64,000 nt of DNA from Allolobophora icterica (Eukaryota; Annelida; Clitellata; Crassiclitellata; Lumbricidae). Made by a program: the position numbers and the translations under genes. This document shows, one piece after another, positions 35,226-48,468 of the stretch; within the stretch, counting starts at the first letter, position 1; each line of letters begins with the position of its first letter. The stretch spans positions 77,632,641 to 77,696,640 of the forward strand of contig OY744606.1 in NCBI GenBank assembly GCA_963556255.1, in the 5' to 3' direction. Below the pieces are notes generated by a model. The model was not told the origin of the DNA and did no database searches. It saw nothing but the letters and a program-made list of their open reading frames with translations.

Positions 35226-35571
35226 AAATTTTGTTTTGCAGACCTGTCAGATAAAGATTTACAGAGTTTGCTCGTATAACAAATTGAACACGTTAACGAC
35301 AATACTAATACTGTAATAAAAATAATACTGCTATAATAATAATAAATAACAATACTATCAGAAACCTTAGGCATCTGTGGATGTTTGAAGGTGATGCAGA
35401 AACATTTGTAAAATAATAAGGGTACAACTATAGAAGGAAAAATTCACATAACTGTTTCACATTGGTGCCTCCTTGTAACATACAGTCACATCAAGCGACA
35501 ATAACATCAACGACAAAATGGATATTCAAGTTTCAAAAGATGTTCAAATATTTGATCGAACTGTAGTCGAA

Positions 35572-38500
35572 CTATTTCTTCCAGTGCTTCAGGGCTGCAA
35601 GGGCAGCCAATCTTCCTGGGGCACCCATAACACCTCCACCTAGAAAAGTTAAAAATCATATACACTCTTAAACTTAATATATCTGAACTTCATAAACAAA
35701 AGCCGTCAATAAGAGTTCTTCTAACATTCTTTTTTTCCATATGGAAGACAAAATGTGTTTTAAACAGAACACTTTAATTTTAATCAAGCACAATTTCACA
35801 GGGACTTTGCGTTGCTGTCAAATACTCCAACTGTCTCTCTTCTTGTCTTGCTTTTTGCTCCAACTCCAACCACCGCCCACTATTGCCTGCCACCCATGGA
35901 CGCAAGAAGGGGTACATAAAGAGACAGTTGTCCCAGGCACAGGGCTGAGGGATGCAAATTGAGGTAGCAAACCAGTACTTAAACACTTTTAATTTTAAAA
36001 ATTTAGCTTCTACTTTAGACATGGGGCATGGTGGCCAATTGGTTAGAGTGCTTGGCTTGTAATGTCAAGAGTACGGGTTCAAGCTCCACTGAGGCGGTCA
36101 CTGTGTGAGGACCTTGAGCAAGTCCTTCATGCATAATTGCTCAGTGTAATCGATGTTTTATCGTATGGTTGTGTTTGCACTTCTGAACTTTAGAAGGACA
36201 ATATCAAATACAGTTGTATTGTATTGTATTGTACATGGAGGCAGACAGGGTTGGACTGGCTTGCTAAAGCGGCCCGGGAAATTTGGTCATGGGCGGCCCA
36301 TATTATCGAGCGCCGAAGGCATGAAACTTTTCAGGACAAGGGGCCTAGGCCAATGCTTTTTGTTACATTTAACATAAAATGGAGGCCATTTTTAGTTATT
36401 AATGGGCCAAATGGCATAATATTGTTAAATGATCATTTAAAGATTAAGAAATTAACACGTAGGCCTATGTGTTAAATTTGTGATTTGTCGTAAATTCGTA
36501 ATTATGTTTGGAACCAACTGTCACATTATGTAGTGCACTGTGCACAGTTTAGTTTATTTGAAAAACGTAACATCGTGATAGAATATTATTAGTATACACA
36601 ACTTCACAAAAACACTTTGTATATCTCAGCAGTTTTTCATCGTATCACAAGTTGACGCCTGCGGCCTAAATGTCAACGGTTTCATCATTAATTCTGAGAA
36701 GAAGGTCCTTTTCACAAGCCATCAGCATGAAAGACTAAACTTCACTGATTTAACAAATTTCTTAATCTGTTCAAAATGTATTTCAGTTTCAAAAATGAAC
36801 TGTCACAAGCAACTTGTGATGAGGATACTGTCAAAACGATTTTGTAAGCCAAAAAAATTTGAACAAGCTAGACTGTGCAAATTGAACTTAAGGAGAACGT
36901 GGTAACAGCAAACAATACATTTTTACAAGATTTGAATTTATTTCTGTTCCTGTTGCTGTTTTCTGCTATTGGGACTGTTTCACTTTTTTAGGCCTAGATT
37001 TAAATTGCATGGAGTTTTCTGAGACTGTGTCTGTTATTTCAGTGTCAAAAAGCAAATTATGTTTTTTTTTAGTTTTGACGCTTTCCCATTTTCTTGTAAG
37101 TCCAATAATTCACTTTGCATCTGCTCTTTAGCTGATTCTCCTGGCAATTTTTTTGTTGTTGACCGGATTCTATTCTATTCTATTTCAAAGTACTCTCAAC
37201 ATAAATGTCGATATTTATTTTATTCAGTTCACTTTTAGCAAGCTCTGAAAAATGTTTAGCTGCTTCAAAAATGACATGAAAAGTTTCGATGTATTTGGCT
37301 TAATTCATTGATAGTAGCCTATATCTTAAACTATCTCATAGACTCATAGGATGTTGTGTGTTCAAACACTTTCAAAATCAATTGCACTGTCAAAATAAAT
37401 TCAAAATTTGTCAAAGAATCCAGAAGAGTTCTGTACTGAACATAATTGTTAAAGTAGTTTGATTCGGAAATATTCATGAAAGCAAGCTGTAGCATGCCTA
37501 TGTAAGCCTAAAAGAAATCGACAGCTTCTGTTTCCTTATTGCATGCGCTGTGATCAACGGTAGGCTAAGTTAAAATGAATATTATTGGCATGTAGCTGCA
37601 CGTTTCATGAGGCAGTGCAAGTTACTTGGTAACAACCGTGCACTGCCGATATTTCATAATTTAAAACACTAGAATTAAGGATTAGAACTAAAATATCGTA
37701 ATATTTTTTAATCATATTTTTTTCTTTTTTGGGGCGGCCGCCTCAGTCAAAGCCTGGGCGACCGGCCCACCGGGAATTTCCCGGTGTCCCGGTGGGCCAG
37801 TCCAAGCCTGGAGGCAGATTTTATGTCTTTCCACCAAGTGCAGGTGACACAAGCTATATCACTGTGGCCACCTGCCTACTTTTCTGACTGACCTTTGGAT
37901 GGTGATGCCTCCGTATCTCACGTCACCGTATCTACCTTGTGATCAACCCGCTGGACTGTCAGCCGAGAGGTCCGATGCTCAAATATCCACCAAGTGAGAA
38001 GTGTCACGAGATTTCTACTCCACTTGGGTCCCTAGTCAACTCAGCTGTAACGAGTACAGCGACTGTACATTGTCACTGGGAAGGTCAGATGCTGATAGAG
38101 AGAGGACTGCCCTCCCACAATCATATGCCCAGGCTAACAAAACGAAGTTGCTAACACTTCATACCTATGGCTGCCTCAGTTCAAGGGACTGCTCTTCTCC
38201 TCTCTCATATGTCTCCCGATTACATACCTGGATGAATGCCGGAGCCGCACAGGAAGAGGCCAGAGACCGGAGTGTGGTAGTTGCTGTACCATGGTGTCGG
38301 TCGGAAAGAGTAGAGCTGATCAAGCGATATGGCACCATGAAATATGTTCTGCAAAAAAATACACATGTATACCCTTCAGTCATCTGCCTATCGAAATACA
38401 GGGCAGACACGTTAACATGGGGCCCATTTATGTGCAAATCCGCTTAACATGTGGTCATACCATGCCTCCCAAAGGCACCTATTTAACACGTATGATGCTT

Positions 38501-41500
38501 CAGCAATATCAAGAGGTTCTCAAAGCTTTTGAAAGATTCTAAGAAAGCACTATATAAAAGCTTTGTTACGTACATACATACATGTATATACTGGTAAATA
38601 TAATACATATATTCATATATACTGTACTATAGCTGTACTATACATATATGAAAAAAATTGAAATTGTAACTTAATGGTGTAACTTCTATCATGCTGGTGT
38701 CTAATGCAGAAGGCATCAACCAATGGGGCAACAAAACCAAACCATACTCAGGTCAACAGCCAGAAGATCAGTCCGTAAGAGAGGCAGCCTGTGGTGGATA
38801 AGCAATTTGAAAAAGGTAAGTCTTGAGCCAAAAACAATGTGACAAGCAAATGCACAGACAGACAAATACCAGAAGAGTTCCAAAATCTAGGTCCAGCAAC
38901 CAAAATAGCTCGTTCACCAAGAATCTACCCACTTACTCCTCCTGTTAAGCCAAATATTCGTTCCAGATCTGGAGGAGTCAGGATATCTCTTCCGACAACA
39001 CTGGATTTGAACCCAGGAGCATAGAGCTCAATGTCATCAAACACTGCAACAGAAAATACAGAAAACAGTAACTTTAAAGCGTGTCAAAAGCCTAAAGCAA
39101 ATTATTCTACGAATTCTAGGCAGTAAGCCACCATGCAGAACACTAGTCTTGCTTGAGTTTTTCATACAAAATATAATGATTAAATATTCAAATCCTTGAA
39201 TATCATTTATCATCTAAAAATATATCTTCAAAAGGTTAGCATCTATTAGTTTTTATTAAAGCCAGTAAATTTCCCCAAATATTGTTTATGAAATCAGAGT
39301 AATTCCCAAATCCTGATTCCTGAATGAAGTTAGTTGAAATGGGTAATCCTGGCCTTCAATATTTACATTTATCTGCATATTCATTTTTCCTTTCTTCCGT
39401 CCATTCACCGTCTGCCAGACTGTAAGGCGTATACTGAGTGAACAATTGTACCACGTGGCATCCAGGTGGCGCCACTGTCGTGTCCAAACTGGAAGGTATC
39501 GTCATCTCAATAACTGGCCTACAAATACATAAAGCTTTAAGGGTCGTCCATAAAGGACGTCCGCAAAATATGACTCACTTTGGACCCCTCTCTCTCCCCT
39601 TGTCCGCATTTGTCCGCATTTGACCTCACCCTCCCTCCCTCCCCTTTGCGGACGTCCGCACGCCTAAGCAGGGACGTCATTTGGGGGGGGGCAAGGGGGG
39701 CATTTGCCCCCCCCTGATTTTTGAAGAAAAAAAATGAAAAAGCTGGAACAAGAAAAGGAGGAAGAAGAAAGGGGTGAAAAAGAAAAAAATGATACTCGAA
39801 TTCATGGAATCATTATATACTATTAACAAAACTAGAGTCATCATAGGTTTTTTCACAAGACCACACCTCTTTGACAGTGGGCGTGGGGCACATTATGCAG
39901 TTTTTCTCCCGACAATTCTGAAGAAACACCCCGAAAAGTGTGAAATTTCTTCGCGCGGAGCGCGGAAAAATTTTTTTAACCTCTTTTGACGTCCTTGCCC
40001 CCCTGAAAAAAGCTGAAATGACGTCCCTGCGCCTAAGCCATTTTTTTAATTTCGTCATTATTTTTACAATTATTCCACAGTTCCTGTGCACGTTAAATGA
40101 CAGTTTAGGTTTCATACCACAGGATGTGCAGTAATAAAAGCCTCTTTAAAGTCGCAGTAAAGGTTATACCATGCATGAAGTTTTAGGCAATCACTTCACT
40201 GACCTTTTCGTCTTTCGGGTAAGGCTGAAACAAGGTGGTGTTAAAAAAGTATCAAATCTAAAAGTTTAGATGCGGACGTCTGCACTGGTCATAACCCTCC
40301 CTCCCCTTGTCCGCATTTCGATGACCCCTCCCTCTCCCCCTCATTGCGGACGTCCTTTACGGATGACCCCTTACCTGAACAAACAAATGAATAACATGAT
40401 ATATCAATGCTGGAATCAGAGGCACAACTGAACTAAGACAAGTACAGCATTGCTACAAGTGGCAACTTGTTCAACTGTCCAGGCACTCATTTGCTACGGA
40501 TGAACTCCAATGTCATCGAGGCTAGCGAGGAATGCTTTTGGAATATACTGTACAGTGAAAATTCTAATCATAATCTAGTCATAATCTAATAATAATAATA
40601 ACCTACTGCTACTACTAATAATAATCTAATCATATTCGAATTCTAATCTAATCACAATTTAATTCAAATCTAATCATGATCTCAACGTATCCTCAATAAT
40701 CAAAACAGCTGTGGAACTAAGTTACTCACACACTTCGTCAAGAAAATCGGCAAGTCTAGAGAGTCAACAGTCAGTCAGGAAGACAGACAGTTGGATACAG
40801 AGGCTAGTGTTTGGAATTGGGAGTGGCATACATGACATGCAAAGGGAAGAGAGCATTAATCCAACAGGAATGGTTAGAACAGTTCAAAATAATTTCTGTC
40901 GATGTCAACGGCCTTTGTTGCCATAAGATGTTGTTAAACTCTGGATTCATCGTTGCAAAAACACTTTAAAACGTAAACGCAGCTGAAGCCTACTTTGTTG
41001 AATATTTTCCGTTGACTGCATCCACGTATGCCTCATGTATCATTTCCATGTTCTCGCTGTTGAGGTGAATCGTTCCTCTGTGGTGCGGCATCGCTTCGGA
41101 ACCCTTCTTGTTGGGGTTGGCAATGAAGTTTGGCAATTGGTTGACTGCAACTGTGAAGATACACCAGAAACATGAAAAAGATAATGGACCCACAGGCCTA
41201 TAATTAAATAAATAATTAAATATATATAATACACAAGAGAAAAATGTTCAGTCACTTAAGATTGCCCTGGGGCAGCCATTTATATGAAGCTACTTCATTT
41301 TTCTTGGCCTTGGCATATGAGGGTGGGTGGACAGTCCTCTCCCTCGCTGTCTAATCACAACAAGAGTGTCTGATCAGTGTACTCATTACAGCTGAGTTGG
41401 CAGAGTAACAAACGAACATTAAAGCCCACCACAAACTCTAGTAAAATTTGTTAACACCTACCATTGATTTTAGTAACTGGTGACGTGTAGTCAATGCTTT

Positions 41501-43619
41501 TGACAGAATCGCGCAGTTGTTTTGATAACACACCCTGTAAAACAAAATGAGGTTACAGAAACATTATTTCAAGAAAATCCCTAACTGTTCTAATTCTTTT
41601 AATTCTAAATCATCGTAAAAATTCAAATTCGTTCACTAATCAAGATAGGACATCTTTCACTTGGATAGTTTAAGAAAATTCCTAAATAAATAAATTTACT
41701 GCATGAAACGAACATCTTACAGTTTCCAGCAGGTCAAGGAATGTAACTTTCGCCGTTGCATTTGACAGGACCAAATTGCTGCGAATCTCTGTTCCATCCT
41801 GTAGAACTACACCCTCAACTTTCTTGTTCGCTCCAGCGATTATATTTTGGACTGGCTGCACAACAAGAGTTCATCAATAATCTATTAATTACATTTGTAA
41901 AGTAAACATAAAAATAAAACATCTCTATCGACCATCAGATGCAATTCTTTTTCTTCCTTTAAGAAATGCCTCAAAACCCACTATTTCTCATTGGCTTTCA
42001 TGCATTTGGATATCTGACAGCTCTTCACTAATCATGCCTCTGGTTCGCATTTCTGTGTGACATGGCAAGCGTTAAAAATGTTTGTAATAATAATTAATTA
42101 ATTAATAATAATAATAATCATTGCACACAGGTGCAACTAAAAAGATAACCATGGTAGGTGTACTACAGTAAGTCCGAACTACTTCTTCGTCAGACAGCTC
42201 AAGAAACATTTTTGAGCCAGCTTAAGATGCACCATTTAGATTTCTAAGATTGCCACGTTAAACGCCTTAGTAAGATTCTTAAAAGGCATTTGACAAAATA
42301 GTCCAATACATACTCAGATACGTAAATGCTATGATAACTTTATTTCTCGAACGTTGTTCAAAAACATATACTAAACTCAAAGGATGCACACCTTCTCTCT
42401 GCCAGATAAGGACTCGATGAACTTTATTCCTCGATTATTGTTCAAAAACATATACTAAACAAAAACCACTAATTAGTCATCACACTGAACATGTTCTATG
42501 TAAACTACAGCATTCTGCCTATTGTATTTGAAATAAACGAATACATACATACTCACTTCCATACTCATAATTTAACCGAAACATTCAGATCATGCCCCAC
42601 AAGAAGAGATACGAATACACCCCAATATAACAGAGAAAAGTACACATTACTTTTTCCGTAAAGAGTCTGGCACCGTGTGACTTGGCAGCCGATGCAATGG
42701 CCCCGGCAACCGCTCCCATTCCGCCTTCAACGTAAGCCCAGGCTCCCTTGCATCCGTCGATTTCCCCCATCACGTGATGTAACAGAACATACCTGAAGAT
42801 GATGGAAGATAAAGGTAATCATAACCCTGATATTGCTACAGCACCTAAAACAACTCTGTCACAGGAACCAGCTTAGTCTCAGGTGCTCTCTGCTTGGTCA
42901 AAACAAACTCGACAGGCAGGTAAGGTCAGCGTCGTTTCCAATTCATAATACAAAGGTCAGGTACGATGGATGGTGTTTAGAATTGGAGCAAAAGGAGGGG
43001 CAAAAGGAGGAATCAGGGCAGCATCTGTGGAAAAGGATTAGTTTCATTTTCAATTGAAAGACTTTTTTTCCAATTTCCAGAACGATGGTCAAAGTTGTTC
43101 AACTCTACCTGGAGTAGCGTAACTTAACATCACAAATCAACATAATTTCCTCAAAAGTTGCTTAGAAAAGTTACTAACGCACTTCCTGGCAGCTTGGGAC
43201 TTAGCATCGCCCCGATGACTGCATCTGTGGCCAGCGTTGCTTTCAACGGCTCTGACTCGAACCACGCATCAAGTATCTTCGCAGCTGGCGAAGTCAGAAA
43301 CTCGTAAAACGAGATCAGGTCCTTGCCAAGCACTCTTCCTGTGAAAACATAATGATCTTTATATATATATGATCGTTTTATATTAAACATCGTCTTTAAA
43401 CAGCAGTTCTTCTCAGAGGTTAGGGTACAATGACTTTTATTATACCATGCACGACACAGTACGCTTGAGATAAAATAATACCCCATTACAATTGGGCAGT
43501 TGTGGTTATAAGGATCTCACCCAATCAATCCATTGTAAAATCTGCCATGTCGAGGAAATATGGTTGTTAAAGAAAAACGTTTACATACAATCATAGTTTG
43601 CAATGTACATAAACACACA

Positions 43620-43702
<83 letters not shown>

Positions 43703-46700
43703 GCATTTATTAAGCATCACAATCTGATGACCAAGCATCAGTCGATGGCACTGAGCAATCGTGAGTGAAGGATTTGCTCAAGGTCCATACACAGTAACTG
43801 TCTCAGAGGAGTATGCTCGAACCCATACTCTCCGCATTACAAGGCGAGCACTCTAATCTGCATAAAACTACAAATTCCCACCAACGACTTGCACCAACAG
43901 TAACCAGAATGGGAATTGTAACAGTGATTTTTTAGAATGTTCAAATTGAGTTAAAAGCTTACCCAATGTAAGCAGAGCTTTCAGTGATGGCCAGTCTCTC
44001 CATTTTGCTCTGAGCGAGACGTCTCGATCAAGCCACGTTGGCAGATGGACCGGTGAGACATCGAGAAGCGGACTTAGTGCATCAACAATTCGATTCAACA
44101 TGTGTTCATATTCGACATATGCCTAAAAGCATAAAATCCGAAGCTCCAACTCAATTTCAGACACAATAGATTGCTAAACAGGCAAACTATTGTGTCTGAA
44201 CTGCAGAATGAGTTTGGCAACCTTCAACTTAGTTTGCACAACCACCTTAGGACCACCATTGAACATTTTGTCATATGTGGCAATGGACAGTCACTTTTTG
44301 ACATATTAGAAGAAGGTCAGTCCCTGAACCATAATGTTCTTTTTTCAAATTTAAAAAATAAAGGCATAAAATGACAGCAATTGTACCGTTTTAACATTAA
44401 CAACAAAAGAACAGAACAGCAAAGAACAGACGAAAATAACCAACAATATCAACCGAATAATGAACAAAAATTGCAAATTCAGTTAGAGCCTTTGTACCCA
44501 GAGTCAACATCAAAATAAAAGCCAAAGCTCTATAAAGATATATCATAGGTAAGAGAACATATACTGCAAGATGACATAGTAAAGGTGACAGATGACTCCT
44601 GGAAAACACATAAAGATAAATATTTAAAGATAAAACATATAAAGAGATAAGTACTTATGTATTCAATGACAAATTGGGCCACTAAAATTTGCCAACCTTT
44701 GCATCATTAGCCGAGAACTGAGCAATCTGTCTTGAGTTTTCTGCTGCATCTCGTCCGAGCGTCAGAGATCTTTGCCTTGATCTGTCTTTTCGATCAAGGA
44801 TCGGAGTGTAAGAGCTCGGATCACGGATTAGAAACTTCAGTCCATGTTTCTGAAAGTCAACTGCGAAATGACAGATATTCAAAAGAATAACAAAATTTCA
44901 ATAATGAGAAAAAGAAAGTGATCCTTACTGGAGACACTCATGTTGGGAACAACGAACATTTTACATTCTTAGAAAGTGATTCTAACAGTGCAGTTGAAAT
45001 CAGGACATGAAGATCAGTGCACAAATCCATTACCAGAGACTTAACAGTTTGTACATTCAATTAGTCACAATCAGATTAGACCACAGGCCCACAGCGAGAT
45101 CAGAATAAGAAGCGGGTCAGTAGTTCCAGATCAGAAAGACCACAGAAACGACAATATTAAATCTACGGTTATTACATTTTTTAGAAAAACTTGAAGACGA
45201 GCTGTCCCTTATGCAAGCCATGGGGATGAAATGCTAGCGACTTCATTTTCTTAGTCTTGGCATATGAGGCCCGGTGTTCAGTCCTCTCTCCTTGTCTCAT
45301 CTTCCCACCAACAGTGTGTGGTGAGTGTACTCATATAGCTGAGTTAGCTAGGGTTGCAGGTGAAGCAGAAATCTCAACACAAATTTCTGCTCTGGCAAGG
45401 ATTTGAACCTCCGACCTCTCGGTTGACAGTCTAGCAGGCTAACCACTAGACCATCATACCCCCACCCCTAAAAAACTTGATCAGTACACAATCACAACAC
45501 ACTCAGATCAGACAACAGACTGGAAAGAAATCAGATTAAGATCAGAAAGGACAATATCAGATCATGGAAATTATTCTAAAGCCCAGATCAGAATTGAACC
45601 GTACCAGATTCAGATCAGACAGTCAGGAGAACTGGTTTCTGTAAATAACGGCACACATTAAACAGCACAAAACAAATACGAAAAACTGTTACAACATTGA
45701 AAAACACAAACAAAAGCACACTGTAGACAAGCACAGAGTCAAAGTACAAAGGCCGTAGTTAACTTACTTTCAGCTCCAGATCTTTTATGATCATGGGTCG
45801 CAAAAGACTCAAAACGTACGACGCACGAGAGAATTTGAAACCTACATTGTAGAAACAATAAATACAGTTGAAACTGCTAGAGAAACGTGGATGCATTGAA
45901 TATGTTGTGTGCATCAAGATAGAGCACATTTTAATTGCCTCACAGCTTCATACAACCATTCTAAGAACTCGTGACTCACACTTTTCTAGCTGCCCAAAGT
46001 GATGTAGTTTGAGGCAAATTTAATAATAAGTGCCCAATATATATTGTGAAAGTGACTATGACAATGATTACATAAAAGTTGGTAACTCCATATCAGGTAC
46101 TGGTTCCTTTGCTACAATGATGGTTAGTTTGGTTACTATGTTACCATGAAGGTGGCTATGACGATGACATAAAAGTAAGTAGCTCCATACCACTTGGTTT
46201 CCTCTGTTACTATAGCGGCTACCATGTTACCATAAAGGTACTATGATGATAATATGAAAGTTAGTAGCTCCTACCGGGTACTATTTCCTCTGTTACGGTT
46301 GCTCCACCAAGAATATGTCTACGTTCAAGGACACAGACGTCAAGCCCGGATTTCTGTAGATAGGCAGCCTAAAAATGCGCAACCAGTTCAAAATTGTAAC
46401 TCTGATGTGCAACTGTTTGGTCGGGGTAGCTCCTTCATACCTCAGGACCTTCTGTACCTCAGTCTCTTCACTCCCTGGTCACTTTCCACAGGAGTGGGGC
46501 TACTGCGCAATCTGGAAGTTCTGCTTATGTTGGTCCCTCTAGTTGGAACTGCAGGAATTGTGGCTTGAGCTCCTCACTTTTCTCTTCCCATGTTCTGGAA
46601 ATGCCTGAAGTCCATTTTCATCGTTAGTGATAGTACACTAACTTGGGTCGGGAGTGCCTCTGAGACGCCGAGTGGCGTTTTTATAAATGTTCAATTACAA

Positions 46701-48468
46701 TTACAAGTACTCATTCCCCACTGGTATGAGACAGTTATATGAACCAGAAGAACTTCACCCAGTCACTTGTGCAGAAATATTGCTTTACGGCAGAGATTGT
46801 AAATCACATGTTGACTTCGTTGAATAGCAATAAGATTGATGAATAAGTATTGATCTCATATACTGCTGTTCACTACAGTTCAATGTTTTATTAACCATAA
46901 GAATGAAGGCCATGTATTCACATATACTATGCATGTAGTATTTTTAAAATTTATAATAGTGAAAGTTTCCCTTCACTTGATCATTCAGACAACAGTAGAG
47001 CAATAGTACAGTAAAACATATAACAGAAATTATTAAATTAGGTGATGTTATTAAATAGTTATTAAATTAAGGCAATACTCACGGCAACCAATCCATTATG
47101 TCCTGTAACAGAAATTAAACATTCCTCATAAAGCAAATTTACTTTTAGTTGCAATTGCAATCCTAATCTTGAGATTTCCACAGCACCCAATATTTGTTAA
47201 GTCTTAGGAATTCAGCTTATTCACAGGTGCTTAGTCAAAAGGAAATCGATAGGCAAGATCAGAATTGGTTCCAGGTCAAGATCCAACAGTCAGGCAAGAT
47301 GACAGTTTCATGGCTACATGGATCGTCTTTAGAACTGGAGCCATCATCATCATCATCATCGTCGTCATCGTCGTCGTCGTCGTCATCATCATCATCATCA
47401 TCATCATCATAACCATCATCATCACTACCACCACAATCATCATCATCATCCTCGTTGCCATCATCATAATCATCATCATCATCATCATCATGATATCATC
47501 ATCATCATCACCACCATCATCATCATCATCATCCTCATCTGTGGAGTGCTCCTTTCTGGAGGGTTGTTGTGGAAGTCGCCTCTGCTCAGGCTCGTCTCCA
47601 GGCCAAATGCAACCAAAAGTTCAGTGGGTGCAGGTCTCCTTACACTGTTCTGTTCCATATGCGGTGTAAGCATCCCAACTTCTCAGAGGACCAGAAATCA
47701 TTTCTAACAAGGTGTTTGTCATCTTCACAGTGTGTCCAAACAGCTGGAATCCGACACTGGGACATGCATCTTGCAAAATGCACACCATTCAAACTCACAA
47801 ATACTGCACCCATTCACAAGGGTACATTATTAGATTCTTTCATGATTCATCAGCACATTATCACATTCTCTTATCATCACATAGATACTATATCAGATGC
47901 TCTTATCAGCACATTATCACATGGTCTTTATCATCACAAGAGTACATTATCAGATATTCTTTTATCAGCACATTATCATGTTCTATTATCATCTCAACGG
48001 TTTTTTTCAGAGGTTCTAATCAGCACATTTCCACACTCTTTAATCATCACAAGGGTACACTTCTTGAATTCTTTTAACGCATTCTTGACGATCAAGTTGC
48101 CACTTCATGAGACACCTTTATTCAAACCCTTATCAACGCCATTAGCTTATAGTTGTTATTCTCTTATCACATGTTATCAATCTCCTATATCATATTCGTT
48201 ACCATGGCTGTCACAGTAATCTCAGCTCGCATGTGGATCTTATCTAATCGAAAACATAAGCCCCTATAAAAATTTGTTAAACATATAAAAAGCCTACTAT
48301 AAACAAAAAAGTATATCCTTTATTAATCCAAAAGTCTGCTCTGCACTTACCTCCACCAATAACAATGGCATCATAACTCGTTTTCAACTCATCTGATCTA
48401 GTACTCGACTTAAACCTTCGAGACCCAGCCTCTACCAGCGCTATCGGCTTCAAAAACTGGCGCAACAT
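35572..48468 (-). CDS. PYROXD2: PYROXD2, pyridine nucleotide-disulfide oxidoreductase domain-containing protein 2
   Basis: Complete in 15 exons with consistent phases: 48351-48468, 47083-47102, 46275-46368, 45768-45841, 44697-44849, 43963-44122, 43179-43338, 42651-42792, 41721-41855, 41462-41534, 40994-41150, 39367-39518, 38937-39043, 38228-38348, 35572-35639; 577 residues against about 581 in human. The start ATG (48468) opens [12 protein letters not shown], an Arg/Lys-rich presequence without early acidic residues. The FAD-binding motif GGGHNG is residues 38-43, split over the 20-nt microexon. Then [75 protein letters not shown], and a C-terminal FAD motif [14 protein letters not shown]. 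Vertebrate PYROXD2 is reported in mitochondria; its substrate is unknown to me. An in-frame GTG lies six codons upstream of the ATG, with a stop just before it. Introns host an hAT element, nested MITEs and SINEs. Confidence 0.95.
36021..36237 (+). mobile_element. tRNA-derived SINE, family A, with TTGTA tail
   Basis: Good head (GGTGGCCAATTGGTTAGAGT; box B GGGTTCAAGCTCC), body GGCGGTCACTGTGTGAGGAC, 3' variant TTCTGAACTTTAGAAGGAC and a TTGTATTGTATTGTA tail. The hAT element at 36246 inserted beside its tail. Confidence 0.8.
36246..37810. mobile_element. hAT element, 1565 bp, with 8-bp TSD and decayed transposase
   Basis: TIRs CAGGGTTGGACTGGC and (reverse) CAGGCTTGGACTGGC; TSD GAGGCAGA at 36238-36245 and 37811-37818. 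On the - strand about 36660-36830 encodes, in two frames with stops, [14 protein letters not shown] and then [15 protein letters not shown], which matches the C-terminal end of hAT transposases of the ZMYM1-like group. So this is a dead copy of a once autonomous element rather than a pure MITE. It sits in the last PYROXD2 intron. Confidence 0.8.
37840..38205 (+). mobile_element. tRNA-derived SINE, family B
   Basis: Forward copy: head around 37915-37985 (TGGACTGTCAGCCGAGAGG), middle TAGTCAACTCAGCTGTAACG, then ACACTTCATACCTATGGCTG and CAAGGGACTGCTCTTC at the 3' end, right next to PYROXD2 exon 38228-38348. Confidence 0.7.
38675..38920. repeat. dispersed repeat, family E (copy 2)
   Basis: Copy of 13410-13665: GTAACTTCTATCATGCTGGT, GCATCAACCAATGG, GGCAGCCTGTGGTGGATAAG, AGAGTTCCAAAATCTAG. 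It ends 17 bases before PYROXD2 exon 38937-39043. Confidence 0.6.
39540..40373. mobile_element. outer MITE with GGGTCGTCCATAAAGGACG termini, host of a nested hAT MITE
   Basis: Left end GGGTCGTCCATAAAGGACGT, right end (reverse) GGGGTCATCCGTAAAGGACG; both continue CCGCA and then pyrimidine-rich TCCCTCCCC stretches. The flanks suggest a TA or TTA duplication. The element at 39669-40029 is inserted inside it. It lies in the PYROXD2 intron directly beside exon 39367-39518. Confidence 0.75.
39669..40029. mobile_element. hAT-type MITE, 361 bp, nested, with 8-bp TSD
   Basis: TIRs CAGGGACGTCATTT and AAATGACGTCCCTG are perfect; TSD CGCCTAAG at 39661-39668 and 40030-40037. Subterminal G/C runs (GGGGGGGGGCAAGGGGGGCA) are partly inverted. 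No coding capacity. Confidence 0.85.
41255..41410 (-). mobile_element. tRNA-derived SINE, family B, lacking the tRNA head
   Basis: CTACTTCATTTTTCTTGGCC, GGTGGACAGTCCTCTCCC, CTCATTACAGCTGAGTTGGC; truncated before the head. Confidence 0.65.
42400..42560 (+). mobile_element. LINE 3' tail remnant
   Basis: CTTTATTCCTCGATTATTG, then TACAGCATTCTGCCTATTG and AATAAACGAATACATACATA; parallels the end of the LINE remnant at 61230-61790. A partial duplicate precedes it at 42300-42360. Confidence 0.55.
43622..43870 (-). mobile_element. tRNA-derived SINE, family A, with long ATT tail
   Basis: A (ATT)n tract of about 80 bases (43622-43702) directly continues into TGCATTTATTAAGCATCAC and the rest of the reversed SINE, ending near the head GAGCACTCTAATC at 43857. 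The microsatellite is evidently the SINE tail. Confidence 0.8.
45185..45465 (-). mobile_element. tRNA-derived SINE, family B
   Basis: GACGAGCTGTCCCTTATGC, CCATGGGGATGAAATG, and at right the reversed head (GGATTTGAACCTCCGACC, GCTAACCACTAGACCATC). Confidence 0.8.
47342..47536. repeat. ATC microsatellite, imperfect
   Basis: Imperfect (ATC)n with GTC and ACC interruptions, in PYROXD2 intron 1. It creates Ser-, Ile- and Met-repeat frames on both strands. Confidence 0.9.
47820..48085. repeat. degenerate tandem repeat, about 60-bp unit
   Basis: Repeated words CATTATCACAT, TCTTATCATCAC and AAGAGTACATTATCAGAT in PYROXD2 intron 1. The 216-residue open frame across it has no protein-like character. 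Confidence 0.6.

Noticed and set aside
46254..46568. 104-residue + frame
   Set aside because: It is the antisense of PYROXD2 exon 46275-46368 and its introns.
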